64,000 bases of DNA from JACMLD01 sp039916305 (GCA_039916305.1 JBDSLR010000025.1:92588-156587), one strand, 5' to 3'; counted from the first letter of the stretch, positions 25,984 to 35,603 are shown. Numbers and translations: made by a program. Notes: generated by a model not told the origin, from the sequence alone.

Positions 25984-27789
25984 ATGAATATCAGAAACAT
26001 AGCTATTATAGCGCACGTTGACCATGGTAAGACTACCCTGGTAGACAAGATCTTACATGCCACTAAGGTATTCCGTGATAACCAGGAAACCGGTGAGTTG
26101 ATAATGGATAGCAATGACCTGGAAAGGGAAAGGGGTATTACCATTTTCAGTAAAAATGCTGCCGTAGAATTCAAAGGTGCTAAAATCAATGTCATTGATA
26201 CCCCGGGTCACAGTGACTTTGGCGGTGAAGTAGAACGCGTATTGAAAATGGCAGATGGCGTTTTGTTGCTGGTAGATGCTTTTGAAGGGCCTATGCCGCA
26301 AACACGTTTTGTACTGCAAAAGGCTTTGCAGCTAAACCTGCGCCCTATTGTGGTTATCAATAAAGTAGACAAACCCAACTGCCGCCCTGAAGAAGTGCAT
26401 GATGCAGTATTTGAGCTGTTCTTTAACCTGGATGCTACAGAAGAACAACTTGATTTCCCGACCTTCTATGGTTCCGGCAAAAATGGCTGGTTCAACAATA
26501 AGAATGAGCAGATTGAAGGCATTGAGCCACTGCTGGATGGTATATTAGAGCATGTGCCTGCGCCTAAAATAGCAGAAGGTCCTTTGCAGATGCAGATTAC
26601 CTCACTTGACTACTCTTCTTTTTTAGGAAGGATTGCAGTAGGCAAAGTGGCAAAGGGTTCTGTAAAAGAAGGACAAACCATTGCGCTGATGCAGGCCGGC
26701 GGTATAATTAAGCGCCTGAAAGTAAGGGAGTTGTATACTTTTATGGGTATGGGCAAGAAGAAGGCAACAGAAGTTTTTGCAGGTGATATATGTGCCGTAG
26801 TAGGACTGGAGGATTTCAATATTGGCGATACAATTGCAGACATTGACAATCCGGAAGCATTACCGGTCATCAGCGTGGATGAGCCTACCATGAGCATGCT
26901 TTTTGGTATCAATAACTCTCCTTTCTTTGGTAAAGAAGGTAAATTTGTAACCAGCCGCCACCTGCGCGACAGGTTAATGAAAGAGACAGAGAAAAACCTG
27001 GCATTGCGCGTAGAGGACAGTGATAGTGCCGATAGTTTCCTGGTTTTTGGGCGTGGTATTTTGCACCTCGGTATATTAATAGAAACCATGCGTCGCGAAG
27101 GTTTTGAATTAACCATTGGTCAGCCAACAGTTTTAATAAAAGAAATAGACGGTAAAAGAAACGAGCCTTTTGAAATACTGGTGGTTGATGTACCCGGAGA
27201 TTACAGCGGTAAAGTAATTGACCTGGTTACCCAGAAAAAAGGCGAAATGCTGGTAATGGAAAGCAAAGGACAGATGCAGCACCTTGAGTTTGAAATACCT
27301 TCAAGGGGTTTGATTGGCCTGCGCAGTAATATGCTTACCAATACAGCGGGTGAAGCCGTTATGGCACACCGTTTCCTGGAATACAAGCCATGGAAAGGCC
27401 CAATTCCCGGCAGAAATAATGGTGTATTGTTGTCTAAAAATACAGAACGCACTACCGGATACTCCATTGATAAATTGCAGGACAGGGGTACTTTCTTTGT
27501 AGACCCGGGTGAAGAGGTGTACACCGGCCAGATAATTGCCGAGCATATTAAGCCAGGTGATTTAGTGGTAAATGCTACGGAACCTAAAAAATTAACCAAT
27601 CACCGCGCCAGTGGCAGTGATGATGCTTCACGCATTGCACCCAAAACATTGATGACACTGGAAGAATGTATGGAGTACATACAGCAGGATGAGTGTATTG
27701 AAGTAACACCTAAAAGCATCCGTATGCGTAAAGTCGTACTGGATGAAGATGAAAGAAAGAAACAAACCAAGCGCATGGAAACCGCTTAG
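25984..27789 (+). CDS. typA: Translational GTPase TypA/BipA
   Basis: 601 residues, full length. G-domain motifs are complete: AHVDHGKTT (G1), RERGITI (G2), DTPGHSDF (G3), NKVDKPNC (G4). The EF-G-like domains III and V and the BipA C-terminal domain (about 480-601, with VNATEPKKLTNHRASGSDDA) follow. TypA associates with ribosomes and supports large-subunit assembly under stress and cold. It is a single-gene unit with a promoter upstream and a terminator 19 bases after the stop. Confidence 0.97.
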   Translation: MNIRNIAIIAHVDHGKTTLVDKILHATKVFRDNQETGELIMDSNDLERERGITIFSKNAAVEFKGAKINVIDTPGHSDFGGEVERVLKMADGVLLLVDAFEGPMPQTRFVLQKALQLNLRPIVVINKVDKPNCRPEEVHDAVFELFFNLDATEEQLDFPTFYGSGKNGWFNNKNEQIEGIEPLLDGILEHVPAPKIAEGPLQMQITSLDYSSFLGRIAVGKVAKGSVKEGQTIALMQAGGIIKRLKVRELYTFMGMGKKKATEVFAGDICAVVGLEDFNIGDTIADIDNPEALPVISVDEPTMSMLFGINNSPFFGKEGKFVTSRHLRDRLMKETEKNLALRVEDSDSADSFLVFGRGILHLGILIETMRREGFELTIGQPTVLIKEIDGKRNEPFEILVVDVPGDYSGKVIDLVTQKKGEMLVMESKGQMQHLEFEIPSRGLIGLRSNMLTNTAGEAVMAHRFLEYKPWKGPIPGRNNGVLLSKNTERTTGYSIDKLQDRGTFFVDPGEEVYTGQIIAEHIKPGDLVVNATEPKKLTNHRASGSDDASRIAPKTLMTLEECMEYIQQDECIEVTPKSIRMRKVVLDEDERKKQTKRMETA

Positions 27790-28324
27790 TGCCCACAATA
27801 CTCACTACAAGCCGCTGTCTATTCAGCGGCTTTTTTATTGGCCCTTTATAGCAAAGCATGTAATGCAGCACCTGCGATTTCCCTAATTTGTTGTCAGGAA
27901 GTATGGCCGGATTAGTTTGGTTCCCCGCCGCGCCGGGAACGATGAAATATTTTAAAGAGATTACTATCAACAACTTGATATAGTTTGGCTTCTACGAATG
28001 ACCTGATTATTTAGATTGACTGATTATCGAGTAAATACGGGTGTTTGCCGAAAACCCTGAACCCAGCATATTTCATACTTGGCTGTAAGTCAGTAGATTA
28101 GTCAATTTTCCTTTTTACGCTTGTCTAAAGTTGCTGCTGAACGCTTGCATCCAAACAAACCCCGGTGTACTTTTACTGAAGAATAGAGAAAAACAATTAG
28201 TCGAATTAAGAGGAACTAATTAGATAGTCTTAGTAAATAACCAGAAGAGGTTGTAGAAAAGAGGAAGTTTAAAAATTAGCGCGTCTTTTTGGTTTGACTG
28301 TTAAAAAACAAAAATCCCAATCCC
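27790..28324. other. Intergenic stretch, terminator and long leader
   Basis: 535 bases. It begins with the typA terminator. A GTTCCC...GGGAAC hairpin lies near 27920-27940 and an ATTAGT/ACTAAT inverted repeat near 28197-28222. No gene is seen; the last 200 bases are an AT-rich leader of the lipoprotein at 28325. Confidence 0.45.
27809..27836 (+). terminator. typA terminator
   Basis: AAGCCGCTG (27809-27817) pairs with CAGCGGCTT (27824-27832) across six bases and is followed by T residues. Confidence 0.88.
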
Positions 28325-29377
28325 ATGAAACCATTAAACAAATACTTATCTGCCGGTTCTTTAGCAGCCATTGCCCTTTTTGGATGTATCGAGAACTTTA
28401 ATAAACAATCTTTTTTGGCTCCTGCTGTAATAAAGACCCAGCCGGTAGCAGTAGCTGCCGCACAGCATAATGAATATGCGCAAATTACGGCAAATACATC
28501 AAATCCTTACAAGCCTGCCACATCAACCAGCACTTATACAATGGCGAGACCCGCTACTGCAAAAAGACTGATTAAGGTAATCGGCAAGACCGCCCTTACC
28601 CAGGAAGATACAGCTGGTTTGATTGATGTAACCACATCATTGCCAGAAATGGTAACCATGCAGTACAGCGCTTCTGCCAAAACGGAAATAAATGTACAAG
28701 CTGCTGAAAGTGAGGACCTTGCAGCAGACATTAGGAATACGGGTGGTAGTTCTTACCAGGCCAGCACTAAAAGCCCGGTAGATGCACAAGCTTTTTCTTC
28801 CATAAAACAGGCTGATTATGGTGCAGATTCTTACTCTTATGCAGCTATCTATGACGGATCAGAAGATTTGAAAAATTATGCAGAACGCAGCGGCAGCAAT
28901 GCAGACTATGCTATCATCGTAAACCTGGGTATTAAAACAGGTAAAAAAAGGTTCTTTGTTATTGACCTGAGCACCAATACAATTATTAAGACAGCAGTGG
29001 TGGCGGAAGGTAGTGGAGATATTGCTTCTTTCGGCGGTAAAAAATATTCAAATGAAATAGGGAGCACTTCTACTTCACTGGGCATATTTAAAATAGGCAA
29101 ACGTGCTACAAAAGATGCTTATAGGTTACATGGTTTAGAGGAAAGCAACAACAATGCTTATGCAAGGGAAATGATGTTACAGGCCGCAGACGAAGTGCCC
29201 AATGATGAAATCAGCTTCCCTACTTTAAAAACAAACGGAAGTCTTGCACTGTCCAATAGTTTTTTCAAAGAATTAAGTGTTATGATTGAAAAAAGTGCAA
29301 AGCCGGTTCTGTTAATGGTTAATGATTCTTCTGCAGAGAACCAGGGATTATATTCAGCTGTTCAGAAAAAAGATTAA
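28325..29377 (+). CDS. YkuD_2-type L,D-transpeptidase-like lipoprotein, catalytic residues replaced
   Basis: 350 residues. A lipobox (LFGC, Cys21) ends the signal peptide. Residues about 31-170 are low-complexity, rich in Ala, Thr and Ser. Residues about 195-335 follow the murein L,D-transpeptidase catalytic family YkuD_2: FFVIDLSTNTIIKTAVVAEG, YSNEIGSTSTSLGIFKIG, YRLHGLEESNNNAYAREMML. In the family the next positions carry a catalytic His (VxHGAD) and Cys (SWGCPA). Here they read LQAADE (Gln286) and NGSLAL (Ser306), and the lipobox cysteine is the only cysteine in the protein. It is therefore probably a non-catalytic envelope protein, perhaps a peptidoglycan-binding or regulatory one. Confidence 0.75.
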   Translation: MKPLNKYLSAGSLAAIALFGCIENFNKQSFLAPAVIKTQPVAVAAAQHNEYAQITANTSNPYKPATSTSTYTMARPATAKRLIKVIGKTALTQEDTAGLIDVTTSLPEMVTMQYSASAKTEINVQAAESEDLAADIRNTGGSSYQASTKSPVDAQAFSSIKQADYGADSYSYAAIYDGSEDLKNYAERSGSNADYAIIVNLGIKTGKKRFFVIDLSTNTIIKTAVVAEGSGDIASFGGKKYSNEIGSTSTSLGIFKIGKRATKDAYRLHGLEESNNNAYAREMMLQAADEVPNDEISFPTLKTNGSLALSNSFFKELSVMIEKSAKPVLLMVNDSSAENQGLYSAVQKKD

Positions 29378-29398
29378 GATAATCGTTATAATTAATCC

Positions 29399-29429
29399 AA
29401 CCCATAGCAAACAGCTATGGGGTTTTTTT
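29399..29429 (+). terminator. Terminator of the YkuD_2-like gene
   Basis: AACCCATAGC (29399-29408) pairs with GCTATGGGGTT (29414-29424, one bulged G), followed by T residues to 29429. Confidence 0.85.
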
Positions 29430-29520
29430 ATGGACTGCAGATAGCAGCTTAGAATGTGCTATGCACAAAAAAAGCGACAAAAAAAGTGCTTGTATGCTGG
29501 CGCGATCCTTTGCGGGAGAA

Positions 29521-29552
29521 TTGTTTTTTCTACAGTTCCTGCTGTAACTTTG
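29521..29552 (+). promoter_or_regulatory. Promoter of the small CSIC protein
   Basis: TTG (29521-29523), 21 bases, then TAACTTTG (29545-29552), an exact -7 box. The start site would be about ten bases before the ATG at 29567. Confidence 0.5.
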
Positions 29553-29566
29553 CACAAACCTGGTAA

Positions 29567-29782
29567 ATGAATAAGTGGTTATTGATAGTGTTTTTTGTTG
29601 TAGCATCCTTCACAACCGTACCGGTGCATGCCCAGTGCTCCATTTGTACCAAAACCGCGCAGCAAATGGGCGAGCGTCCGGCAAAGGCATTGAATGGGGG
29701 CATTCTTTACCTCGCCGCCATGCCTTTCCTCATCTTCAGTTATATTGGCTACCGCTGGTGGAAGAGTAACCACGACGCCTAG
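29567..29782 (+). CDS. Small exported membrane protein with CSIC motif
   Basis: 71 residues. A signal peptide (LLIVFFVVASFTTVPVHAQ) is followed directly by CSIC, then TKTAQQMGERPAKALNGGI and a C-terminal membrane helix (LYLAAMPFLIFSYIGYRWW) with a basic end. The CxxC just after the cleavage site could bind metal or heme or form a disulfide. The same design, signal-QCSICTKTA-helix-GYRWWK, recurs widely in Bacteroidota as far as I recall, with no assigned function. It has its own promoter and lies upstream of a large metalloprotease gene. Confidence 0.75.
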   Translation: MNKWLLIVFFVVASFTTVPVHAQCSICTKTAQQMGERPAKALNGGILYLAAMPFLIFSYIGYRWWKSNHDA

Positions 29783-29872
29783 TGGCTTTTGTGAATCCAT
29801 AATTTTTTTCTTCTTTTGGCTTAACAGCGCAAGCGGTCATTTGTAGTATCTTGTTGTACTAAAACAACTGCT

Positions 29873-32314
29873 ATGAAGTATTGCGTCTTTTTGCTTTTAC
29901 TGGCATGCTCTTTCGTGAATGCCCAGCAAAAGTTACCCAGTATTGAAGAAAAAACTGCCGGGCTTAAAAAATATGAGGGCTATCTTAATTTCTACTGGGA
30001 CGAAAATGCCGGCAAAATATGGCTGGAGATAGACAAGCTTGATAGTGAGTTGCTGTACCAAACTTCACTGCCGGCAGGCCTGGGCTCAAATGATATTGGC
30101 CTTGATCGTGGCCTGCTGGGTAACACAGCGGTTGTAAAATTTTCTAAAATTGGCAGAAAGGTTTTACTGATACAGCCCAACTATGATTATCGGGCGGTTA
30201 CTAAAGATGCAGCCGAACGCCGGGCAGTAGAGCAGTCGTTTGCACAATCAGCTTTATGGGGTTTTATGGCAGAAGCAGAAAGCAATAACCGGGTACTGGT
30301 AGATGCTACTGATTTTTTGCTGCGCGATGCCATGAAAGTAGCCAACAGGATCAAAGGCAGCCAGCAGGGTAACTATACAATGGAAAAAAGCAGGAGCGCC
30401 ATTTACCTGCCCCGCACCAAAAATTTTCCGCAGAATACCGAACTGGAAGCAACCATCAGTTTTATAAACAATGATGGTATTGCCGGTAATTTTGTGCAGG
30501 CAGTTACCCCTGCAACGGAAGCCATTACAGTGAGGATGCACCATTCATTTGTGCAATTGCCAGACGGGGATTATCAGCCACGGGTGTTTGACGCAAGGTC
30601 CAGTTTTATACCGGTTAATTTTTTTGACTACAGTACGCCGGTAGCGGAACCCATTGAGAAGTTTTATATCATGCGCCACCGCCTGCAAAAAAAGAACCCG
30701 GGTGCTGCCATGAGCGAAGCTGTAAAACCCATTGTATACTATCTTGATAATGGTACACCCGAACCCATCCGAAGCGCTTTGTTGGAAGGAGCTTGCTGGT
30801 GGAACCAGGCATTTGAAGCGGCAGGGTACAAAAATGCTTTCCAGGTAAAATTGCTGCCGGATAGCGCAGACCCTATGGATATCCGTTATAATCTTATTAA
30901 TTGGGTCCACCGCTCTACCCGGGGCTGGAGCTATGGCGCCGCTGTAGTAGATCCAAGAACAGGAGAAATTATCAAAGGCCAGGTTTCGCTGGGCTCACTC
31001 CGTGTGAGACAGGATTACCTGATTGCCCAGGGTCTACTGGCGCCTTTTGAAAATGACAATGGCCCGGCTCCAGGCCCCGGGAGCGATAGAATGCTGAAAA
31101 TGGCAGTGGAAAGATTAAAACAGTTGGCAGCCCACGAAGTAGGTCATACCATTGGCTTAATGCACAATTATGCTTCCAGCGTAAACAACCGCGCCAGTGT
31201 GATGGACTACCCGCCACCGTTAGTAAGGTTAAATGCAAAAGGAGAAATTGATCTGAAAGAAGCCTATGCCACCGGTATTGGCGAATGGGATAAAGTGTCC
31301 GTTACATGGGGATACGGCGATTTTTCAAAGGAAAAAAATGAGCCCGCCGTGCTCAATAGGATATTGGCAGATGCCACAATAAAAAAGGGTTTGCAATTCA
31401 TCAGCGACAGAGATGCCCGGGGCGCAGGCGGCCTGCACCCGCAGGCGCATTTATGGGACAATGGTGCCGATGCAGTAGCTGAATTAAAAGAAATAATGAA
31501 AGTGCGTGCCGTGGCGCTTGATCATTTTGGCGAAAAAAACATTCGCCCCGGTATGCCCATGGCGATGCTGGAAGATGTACTGGTGCCTGCTTACTTAATA
31601 CATCGGTACCAGCTGGAAGCCGTTACAAAAATGATAGGTGGTATGTATTACACTTATGCATTGAGGGGGGATGGCCAAACCGTAACGAGGCAACTGACCA
31701 AAGAAGAGCAATTAAAAGCTTTGAATGCAGTGATTGATTGTATTGATCCCAAACTATTGGTTTTACCGGCGTCCATTACTAATCTGATTCCCCCACGGCC
31801 GTCTGGCTATTCCTATACAAAAGAATTGTTTAAGAAACGCACGGGCCTTGCTTTTGATGCACTGGCTCCTGCTGAAACGGCAGCAGATTTTCCGCTTTCT
31901 TTTTTATTCAATAGTGAAAGGTTGAGCCGCATGAGCCAGTATGAAGTAAATGCTGGCCTGGGCGTGCATGAGATGCTACGTGTACTAATTGAAAAAACCT
32001 GGAAAGCAGAAAGGAAAACAGGTATGGAAAGCCTGGTGCAGTTACAAACTGAACAAATATTGCTTACTTACCTGCTGCTGTTAACCACCGATGAATCAGC
32101 CAGCTTTGCTGCAAAGGCAGCCGGACAAAAAGCCCTGGCTGATTTGAAAACATTTATAGAAGAGCAGAAAAAAGCTGCCGGTAACGACAATTATTCAGCA
32201 CATCTGCTACTTGCCCTGGAAAGAATGAAGGCGCCTGAAAAAGCCAAACCTACCATTCAGCATGCCGCCATGCCACCCGGAGCACCTATTGGTTGCGACA
32301 TGGATGACGAATAA
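29873..32314 (+). CDS. Large exported zinc metalloprotease, DUF5117/DUF4953 type
   Basis: 813 residues with a signal peptide (MKYCVFLLLLACSFVNAQ). The zinc site is HEVGHTIGLMHNYASS with His421, His425 and a third His in LMHN, the extended metzincin form; a methionine-turn candidate ASVMDYPPP follows about 20 residues later. The N-terminal part (LNFYWDENAGKIWLEIDKLD) matches the DUF5118/5117 pattern that precedes this peptidase in Bacteroidota. It should act in the periplasm or outside the cell on unknown substrates. It ends with a short acidic tail and is the last gene before the minus-strand meaB. Confidence 0.88.
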   Translation: MKYCVFLLLLACSFVNAQQKLPSIEEKTAGLKKYEGYLNFYWDENAGKIWLEIDKLDSELLYQTSLPAGLGSNDIGLDRGLLGNTAVVKFSKIGRKVLLIQPNYDYRAVTKDAAERRAVEQSFAQSALWGFMAEAESNNRVLVDATDFLLRDAMKVANRIKGSQQGNYTMEKSRSAIYLPRTKNFPQNTELEATISFINNDGIAGNFVQAVTPATEAITVRMHHSFVQLPDGDYQPRVFDARSSFIPVNFFDYSTPVAEPIEKFYIMRHRLQKKNPGAAMSEAVKPIVYYLDNGTPEPIRSALLEGACWWNQAFEAAGYKNAFQVKLLPDSADPMDIRYNLINWVHRSTRGWSYGAAVVDPRTGEIIKGQVSLGSLRVRQDYLIAQGLLAPFENDNGPAPGPGSDRMLKMAVERLKQLAAHEVGHTIGLMHNYASSVNNRASVMDYPPPLVRLNAKGEIDLKEAYATGIGEWDKVSVTWGYGDFSKEKNEPAVLNRILADATIKKGLQFISDRDARGAGGLHPQAHLWDNGADAVAELKEIMKVRAVALDHFGEKNIRPGMPMAMLEDVLVPAYLIHRYQLEAVTKMIGGMYYTYALRGDGQTVTRQLTKEEQLKALNAVIDCIDPKLLVLPASITNLIPPRPSGYSYTKELFKKRTGLAFDALAPAETAADFPLSFLFNSERLSRMSQYEVNAGLGVHEMLRVLIEKTWKAERKTGMESLVQLQTEQILLTYLLLLTTDESASFAAKAAGQKALADLKTFIEEQKKAAGNDNYSAHLLLALERMKAPEKAKPTIQHAAMPPGAPIGCDMDDE

Positions 32315-32451
32315 GAAAATAGCATAGGAAACAGAACAGGCTTCTTAGCATTTCCCTTCACAACACAGGCGCTGCTATGGAGTTTTGGTTGCAGGCATTG
32401 CTGTTAAAAAAGGATGCTTGCAGAAAGCAGATTTTATGGGCTTAATAGATA

Positions 32452-33354
32452 TTACTGAATGGAAGCCACAAACTGGTAAAGGTTGAAATGACCGTCTTGT
32501 ACCAACTTTTCAATAGTTGTTTTGAGGTCTTTTTTATTGATGTGTTGTAAGCGATCCTGCTGAATAAGATAAAAAGCTTTTTCTGCCAGCAACCAGTATT
32601 TTTTATCAGAACTATTTGCCTGCCGCAGGCAATTGGCAATGGCTTGCCATAAATCTGCGATGCCTTCTTTGGCAGGCGCATTTGTTTTAATTATTTCTAC
32701 GGGATCTTTTTTATTGAATGCCGGGGCCAGCATGGACCGCATATTTTTTACAAAAGCATCTGCGCCGGGCCGGTCGCTCTTGTTTACTACAAACACATCC
32801 GCAATCTCCATCAGCCCGGCTTTCATGGTTTGAATTTCATCGCCGGCTTCGGGCACCAGTACTACCACCGTAGCATCGGCCAGCCCCGCTATTTCTATTT
32901 CACTTTGTCCAACGCCAACGGTTTCAATAATTACGTAATCGTAAGGAGCTGCTTTTACAAGATCACAGATCTCTATAATTTTTGGGTGCAATCCACCAAA
33001 TGAACCCCTGGACGCAAGGGAACGGATAAAAACATGGGGGTGATTGTACCATTCGTTCATCCGGATCCGATCTCCCAACAAGGCACCCAGGTTAAATGGA
33101 GAAGACGGGTCTACGCAAATAACAGCTACTTTTTTTCCGTTCTGTACCAGCAGGCTGATAAGCGCATCTACCAGGCTGCTTTTACCCGCGCCGGGCGCAC
33201 CGGTAATGCCAATTATTTTCATACTGGGGGAAGATGGCAAAAGTTGCAGCAATTCTTTTGATCCCGTGTAATTATTTTCTACCAGTGAAATAGCACGGGC
33301 CAGTGCCTTTACATCACCCGCGCTGATTTGCTGTAGAAGTTGCTGCCAGTTCAT
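32452..33354 (-). CDS. meaB: Methylmalonyl-CoA mutase-associated GTPase MeaB/ArgK
   Basis: 300 residues. The G3E-type P-loop is GAPGAGKSSLVDAL, followed by ICVDPSSPFNLGALLGDRIRM, ETVGVGQSE (switch II) and NKSDRPGAD (guanine specificity). MeaB guards and reloads B12-dependent methylmalonyl-CoA mutase in the cytoplasm. The mutase genes are not in the window. TAGATTTG (33359-33366, minus strand) ends four bases before the ATG. The N-terminal dimerisation segment (WQQLLQQISAGDVKALARAI) is complete. Confidence 0.93.
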   Translation of the reverse strand: MNWQQLLQQISAGDVKALARAISLVENNYTGSKELLQLLPSSPSMKIIGITGAPGAGKSSLVDALISLLVQNGKKVAVICVDPSSPFNLGALLGDRIRMNEWYNHPHVFIRSLASRGSFGGLHPKIIEICDLVKAAPYDYVIIETVGVGQSEIEIAGLADATVVVLVPEAGDEIQTMKAGLMEIADVFVVNKSDRPGADAFVKNMRSMLAPAFNKKDPVEIIKTNAPAKEGIADLWQAIANCLRQANSSDKKYWLLAEKAFYLIQQDRLQHINKKDLKTTIEKLVQDGHFNLYQFVASIQ

Positions 33355-33386
33355 TCATCAAATCTAAAGAATGATTTTAAAAAGCT

Positions 33387-34445
33387 TTATTTATTATAGA
33401 GGGTTCTGTATATCCTAAGATAAGATTTGGCGGTATTGACCCAGTTAAATTGCTGCGCCCTTTGTTGTATACTGGCAGCCGGGTTGGTGGCATGATAATG
33501 TTGCATACCTTTTTCAAATACCTGCTGCATGGCAGCGGCATCAAAATCATCAAAATAATAAGCAAGCCCGCCCCCTATCTCCGGCAATGAGGTGAGCCGG
33601 GAAATAAATACGGGTTTACCATAATGCATAGCTTCCACTACCGGCAGGCCGAAACCTTCTGCCAGTGAAGGAAACGCAAACGCGTCGCAATGGGTATAAT
33701 ACCAGTATTTGCTTTCTTCGCTAACCGGCCCCGTGAGTGTTACCCTGTCTGCTACACCATGTAATTTTGCTGCTTCAATAATTTTTTCACCATATGTTTT
33801 GTCAATAATACCGGCAATGACCAATTCGTAATCATTGTTTTTTAGTAAAGCAGGTAATACATGAAAATTCTTTTTGGGCAACACGGTACCTATACTGAAG
33901 ATGAATTTTTTAGTTGGCCTGTACAGGGGTTTATCAAAATCCGGGAACTCATTGCTGTCGTAACCATCATACACAACTTCTATGGGTTTGCTACCCACTG
34001 AAAGATTTTCCATTACCATTTGTTTGGTGTAAGCAGAAATACAAACAAGGTGGTCTGCCCGATCCACATTTTTCTGTACATGCTGTAGCTGTTTTTTGAT
34101 CCTGTCTTTATCGTGCTTTGATTCTATCAGAAAATTGAGATCATTCACTGTAAGTACTACCCTGGTACCATCATTGTACGGTTTATAATTGGAGTTTTGA
34201 AATGTGCTGTGCCAAACCCTGAATTTGCCGGTACCAGGCTGGAAAAACTTATGTAAATGATGTTGCGCAACAACCTGTTGGTTATTGCCAAATAATTGCA
34301 GCTGCTTTTCCGGCAGGTAAAAAAAAAGCGATTCCTGTTCTGGGTCATGTTGTTCAATCAATTCCCTGCCTAGTTGCAGGCAAAACTGGAACAGCCCTGT
34401 ATTTGGATATTTTGTCCGTTCGCAATCGAGCAAAATGTTATTCAT
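33387..34445 (-). CDS. Glycosyltransferase family 4-type, first of a tandem pair
   Basis: 352 residues in a GT-B fold. The N-terminal signature is LLDCERTKYPNTGLFQFCLQ; the C-terminal nucleotide-sugar site is AFPSLAEGFGLPVVEAMHYG, with the E-x7-E pair, followed by LTSLPEIGG. It is a close paralogue of the gene at 34522, of identical length, with 76 bases between. Such retaining transferases add a sugar to a lipid-linked glycan in the cytoplasm. The donor and acceptor cannot be told. It belongs to the glycan cluster 33.4-39.4 kb. Confidence 0.9.
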   Translation of the reverse strand: MNNILLDCERTKYPNTGLFQFCLQLGRELIEQHDPEQESLFFYLPEKQLQLFGNNQQVVAQHHLHKFFQPGTGKFRVWHSTFQNSNYKPYNDGTRVVLTVNDLNFLIESKHDKDRIKKQLQHVQKNVDRADHLVCISAYTKQMVMENLSVGSKPIEVVYDGYDSNEFPDFDKPLYRPTKKFIFSIGTVLPKKNFHVLPALLKNNDYELVIAGIIDKTYGEKIIEAAKLHGVADRVTLTGPVSEESKYWYYTHCDAFAFPSLAEGFGLPVVEAMHYGKPVFISRLTSLPEIGGGLAYYFDDFDAAAMQQVFEKGMQHYHATNPAASIQQRAQQFNWVNTAKSYLRIYRTLYNK

Positions 34446-34521
34446 TGAACTGTATTTATTTTAGGAGGGTTCAATAATTGCAGCAACCCAGTGCGTCAAA
34501 TCTAAAGATTTTTTCAACAGT

Positions 34522-35580
34522 CTACTTATTATACATTGTTCTGTAAGCCGCCAGGTATTTCTCAGCAGCTGCAGACCAGCTGAATTGCAGGGCTCTTGCT
34601 GTAATTTTTGCGGCTGCATTGTTTTCAATATAGTGTTGCATACCTTTTTTAAAAACCTGCTGCATTAACGAAGGATCAAAATCGTCGAAATAATAAGCCA
34701 GGTCGCCGCCAATTTCAGGCAAAGAAGTAAGCCTGGAAATAAAAACAGGTTTGCCATAATACATTGCTTCTACCAAAGGAAAACCAAAACCTTCCGCCAG
34801 CGACGGAAAAGCAAAAGCCATGCAGTTTTTGTAATACCAGTATTTATCTGCTTCGCTTACAGGGCCTGTAAGTTTTACCCTGTCTGCTACACCGTGCAAT
34901 TTTGCTGTTGCTAAAATTGCTGATTCATACTGTTTATTAACCAGGCCGGAAATAACCAATTCATAATCATTGTCTTTTAAAAGACAGGGCAGCACATGGA
35001 AATTTTTCTTTTTTAATAGTGTGCCAAGGCTGAATATAAATGGCTTTGCGGGCTTATAGACTGTACTGTTATAACCAGGAAATTCGTTGATATTGCACCC
35101 GTTGTAAATTACCTGTATTGGTTTGCCGTTTAAAGAAAGATGCTCAACTACGGTTTGCCGCGTAAAGTCAGATATGCAGACAATATGATTGGCCCGGTCA
35201 ATATTTTGCTGAATTATGCGCAGGTACTTTTTTATTTTATCAGGTTCCTCCTTTCTTTCAATTAAAAAATTGAGATCATGAACAGTGAGCAGTACCCGGC
35301 TTTTTTTGTTGTGGGGATGGTAGCTTGAATTCTGGTGTGTGCTGTGCCAAACATCGAACCGGCCCGTACCTGGCTGGAAAAATTTGTGCAGCGGGTGCTG
35401 TACAATATAATGCTGGTCTTTTCCAAATAATGCAGGGCTTGAAGGAGGTACATAAAAAAATAGTTCGTCCTGTTGTTTGTCGTGCTGTTCTATAAGTGCG
35501 TTGCCCAGGCTGAGGCAAAAATGGTATAGCCCTGTATTGGGATATTTGGTGCGCTCGCAATCTATTAATACACGGTTCAT
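34522..35580 (-). CDS. Glycosyltransferase family 4-type, second of a tandem pair
   Basis: 352 residues, paralogous to the preceding gene: LIDCERTKYPNTGLYHFCLS, HKFFQPGTGRFDVWHST and AFPSLAEGFGFPLVEAMYYG with the same E-x7-E spacing. Divergence is spread along the length, so the duplication is not recent, and both copies look intact. It starts 23 bases after the FkbM gene stop and should be on the same transcript. Confidence 0.9.
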   Translation of the reverse strand: MNRVLIDCERTKYPNTGLYHFCLSLGNALIEQHDKQQDELFFYVPPSSPALFGKDQHYIVQHPLHKFFQPGTGRFDVWHSTHQNSSYHPHNKKSRVLLTVHDLNFLIERKEEPDKIKKYLRIIQQNIDRANHIVCISDFTRQTVVEHLSLNGKPIQVIYNGCNINEFPGYNSTVYKPAKPFIFSLGTLLKKKNFHVLPCLLKDNDYELVISGLVNKQYESAILATAKLHGVADRVKLTGPVSEADKYWYYKNCMAFAFPSLAEGFGFPLVEAMYYGKPVFISRLTSLPEIGGDLAYYFDDFDPSLMQQVFKKGMQHYIENNAAAKITARALQFSWSAAAEKYLAAYRTMYNK

Positions 35581-35603
35581 CCCTGCAGAATAAATAGTTT
35601 ATA

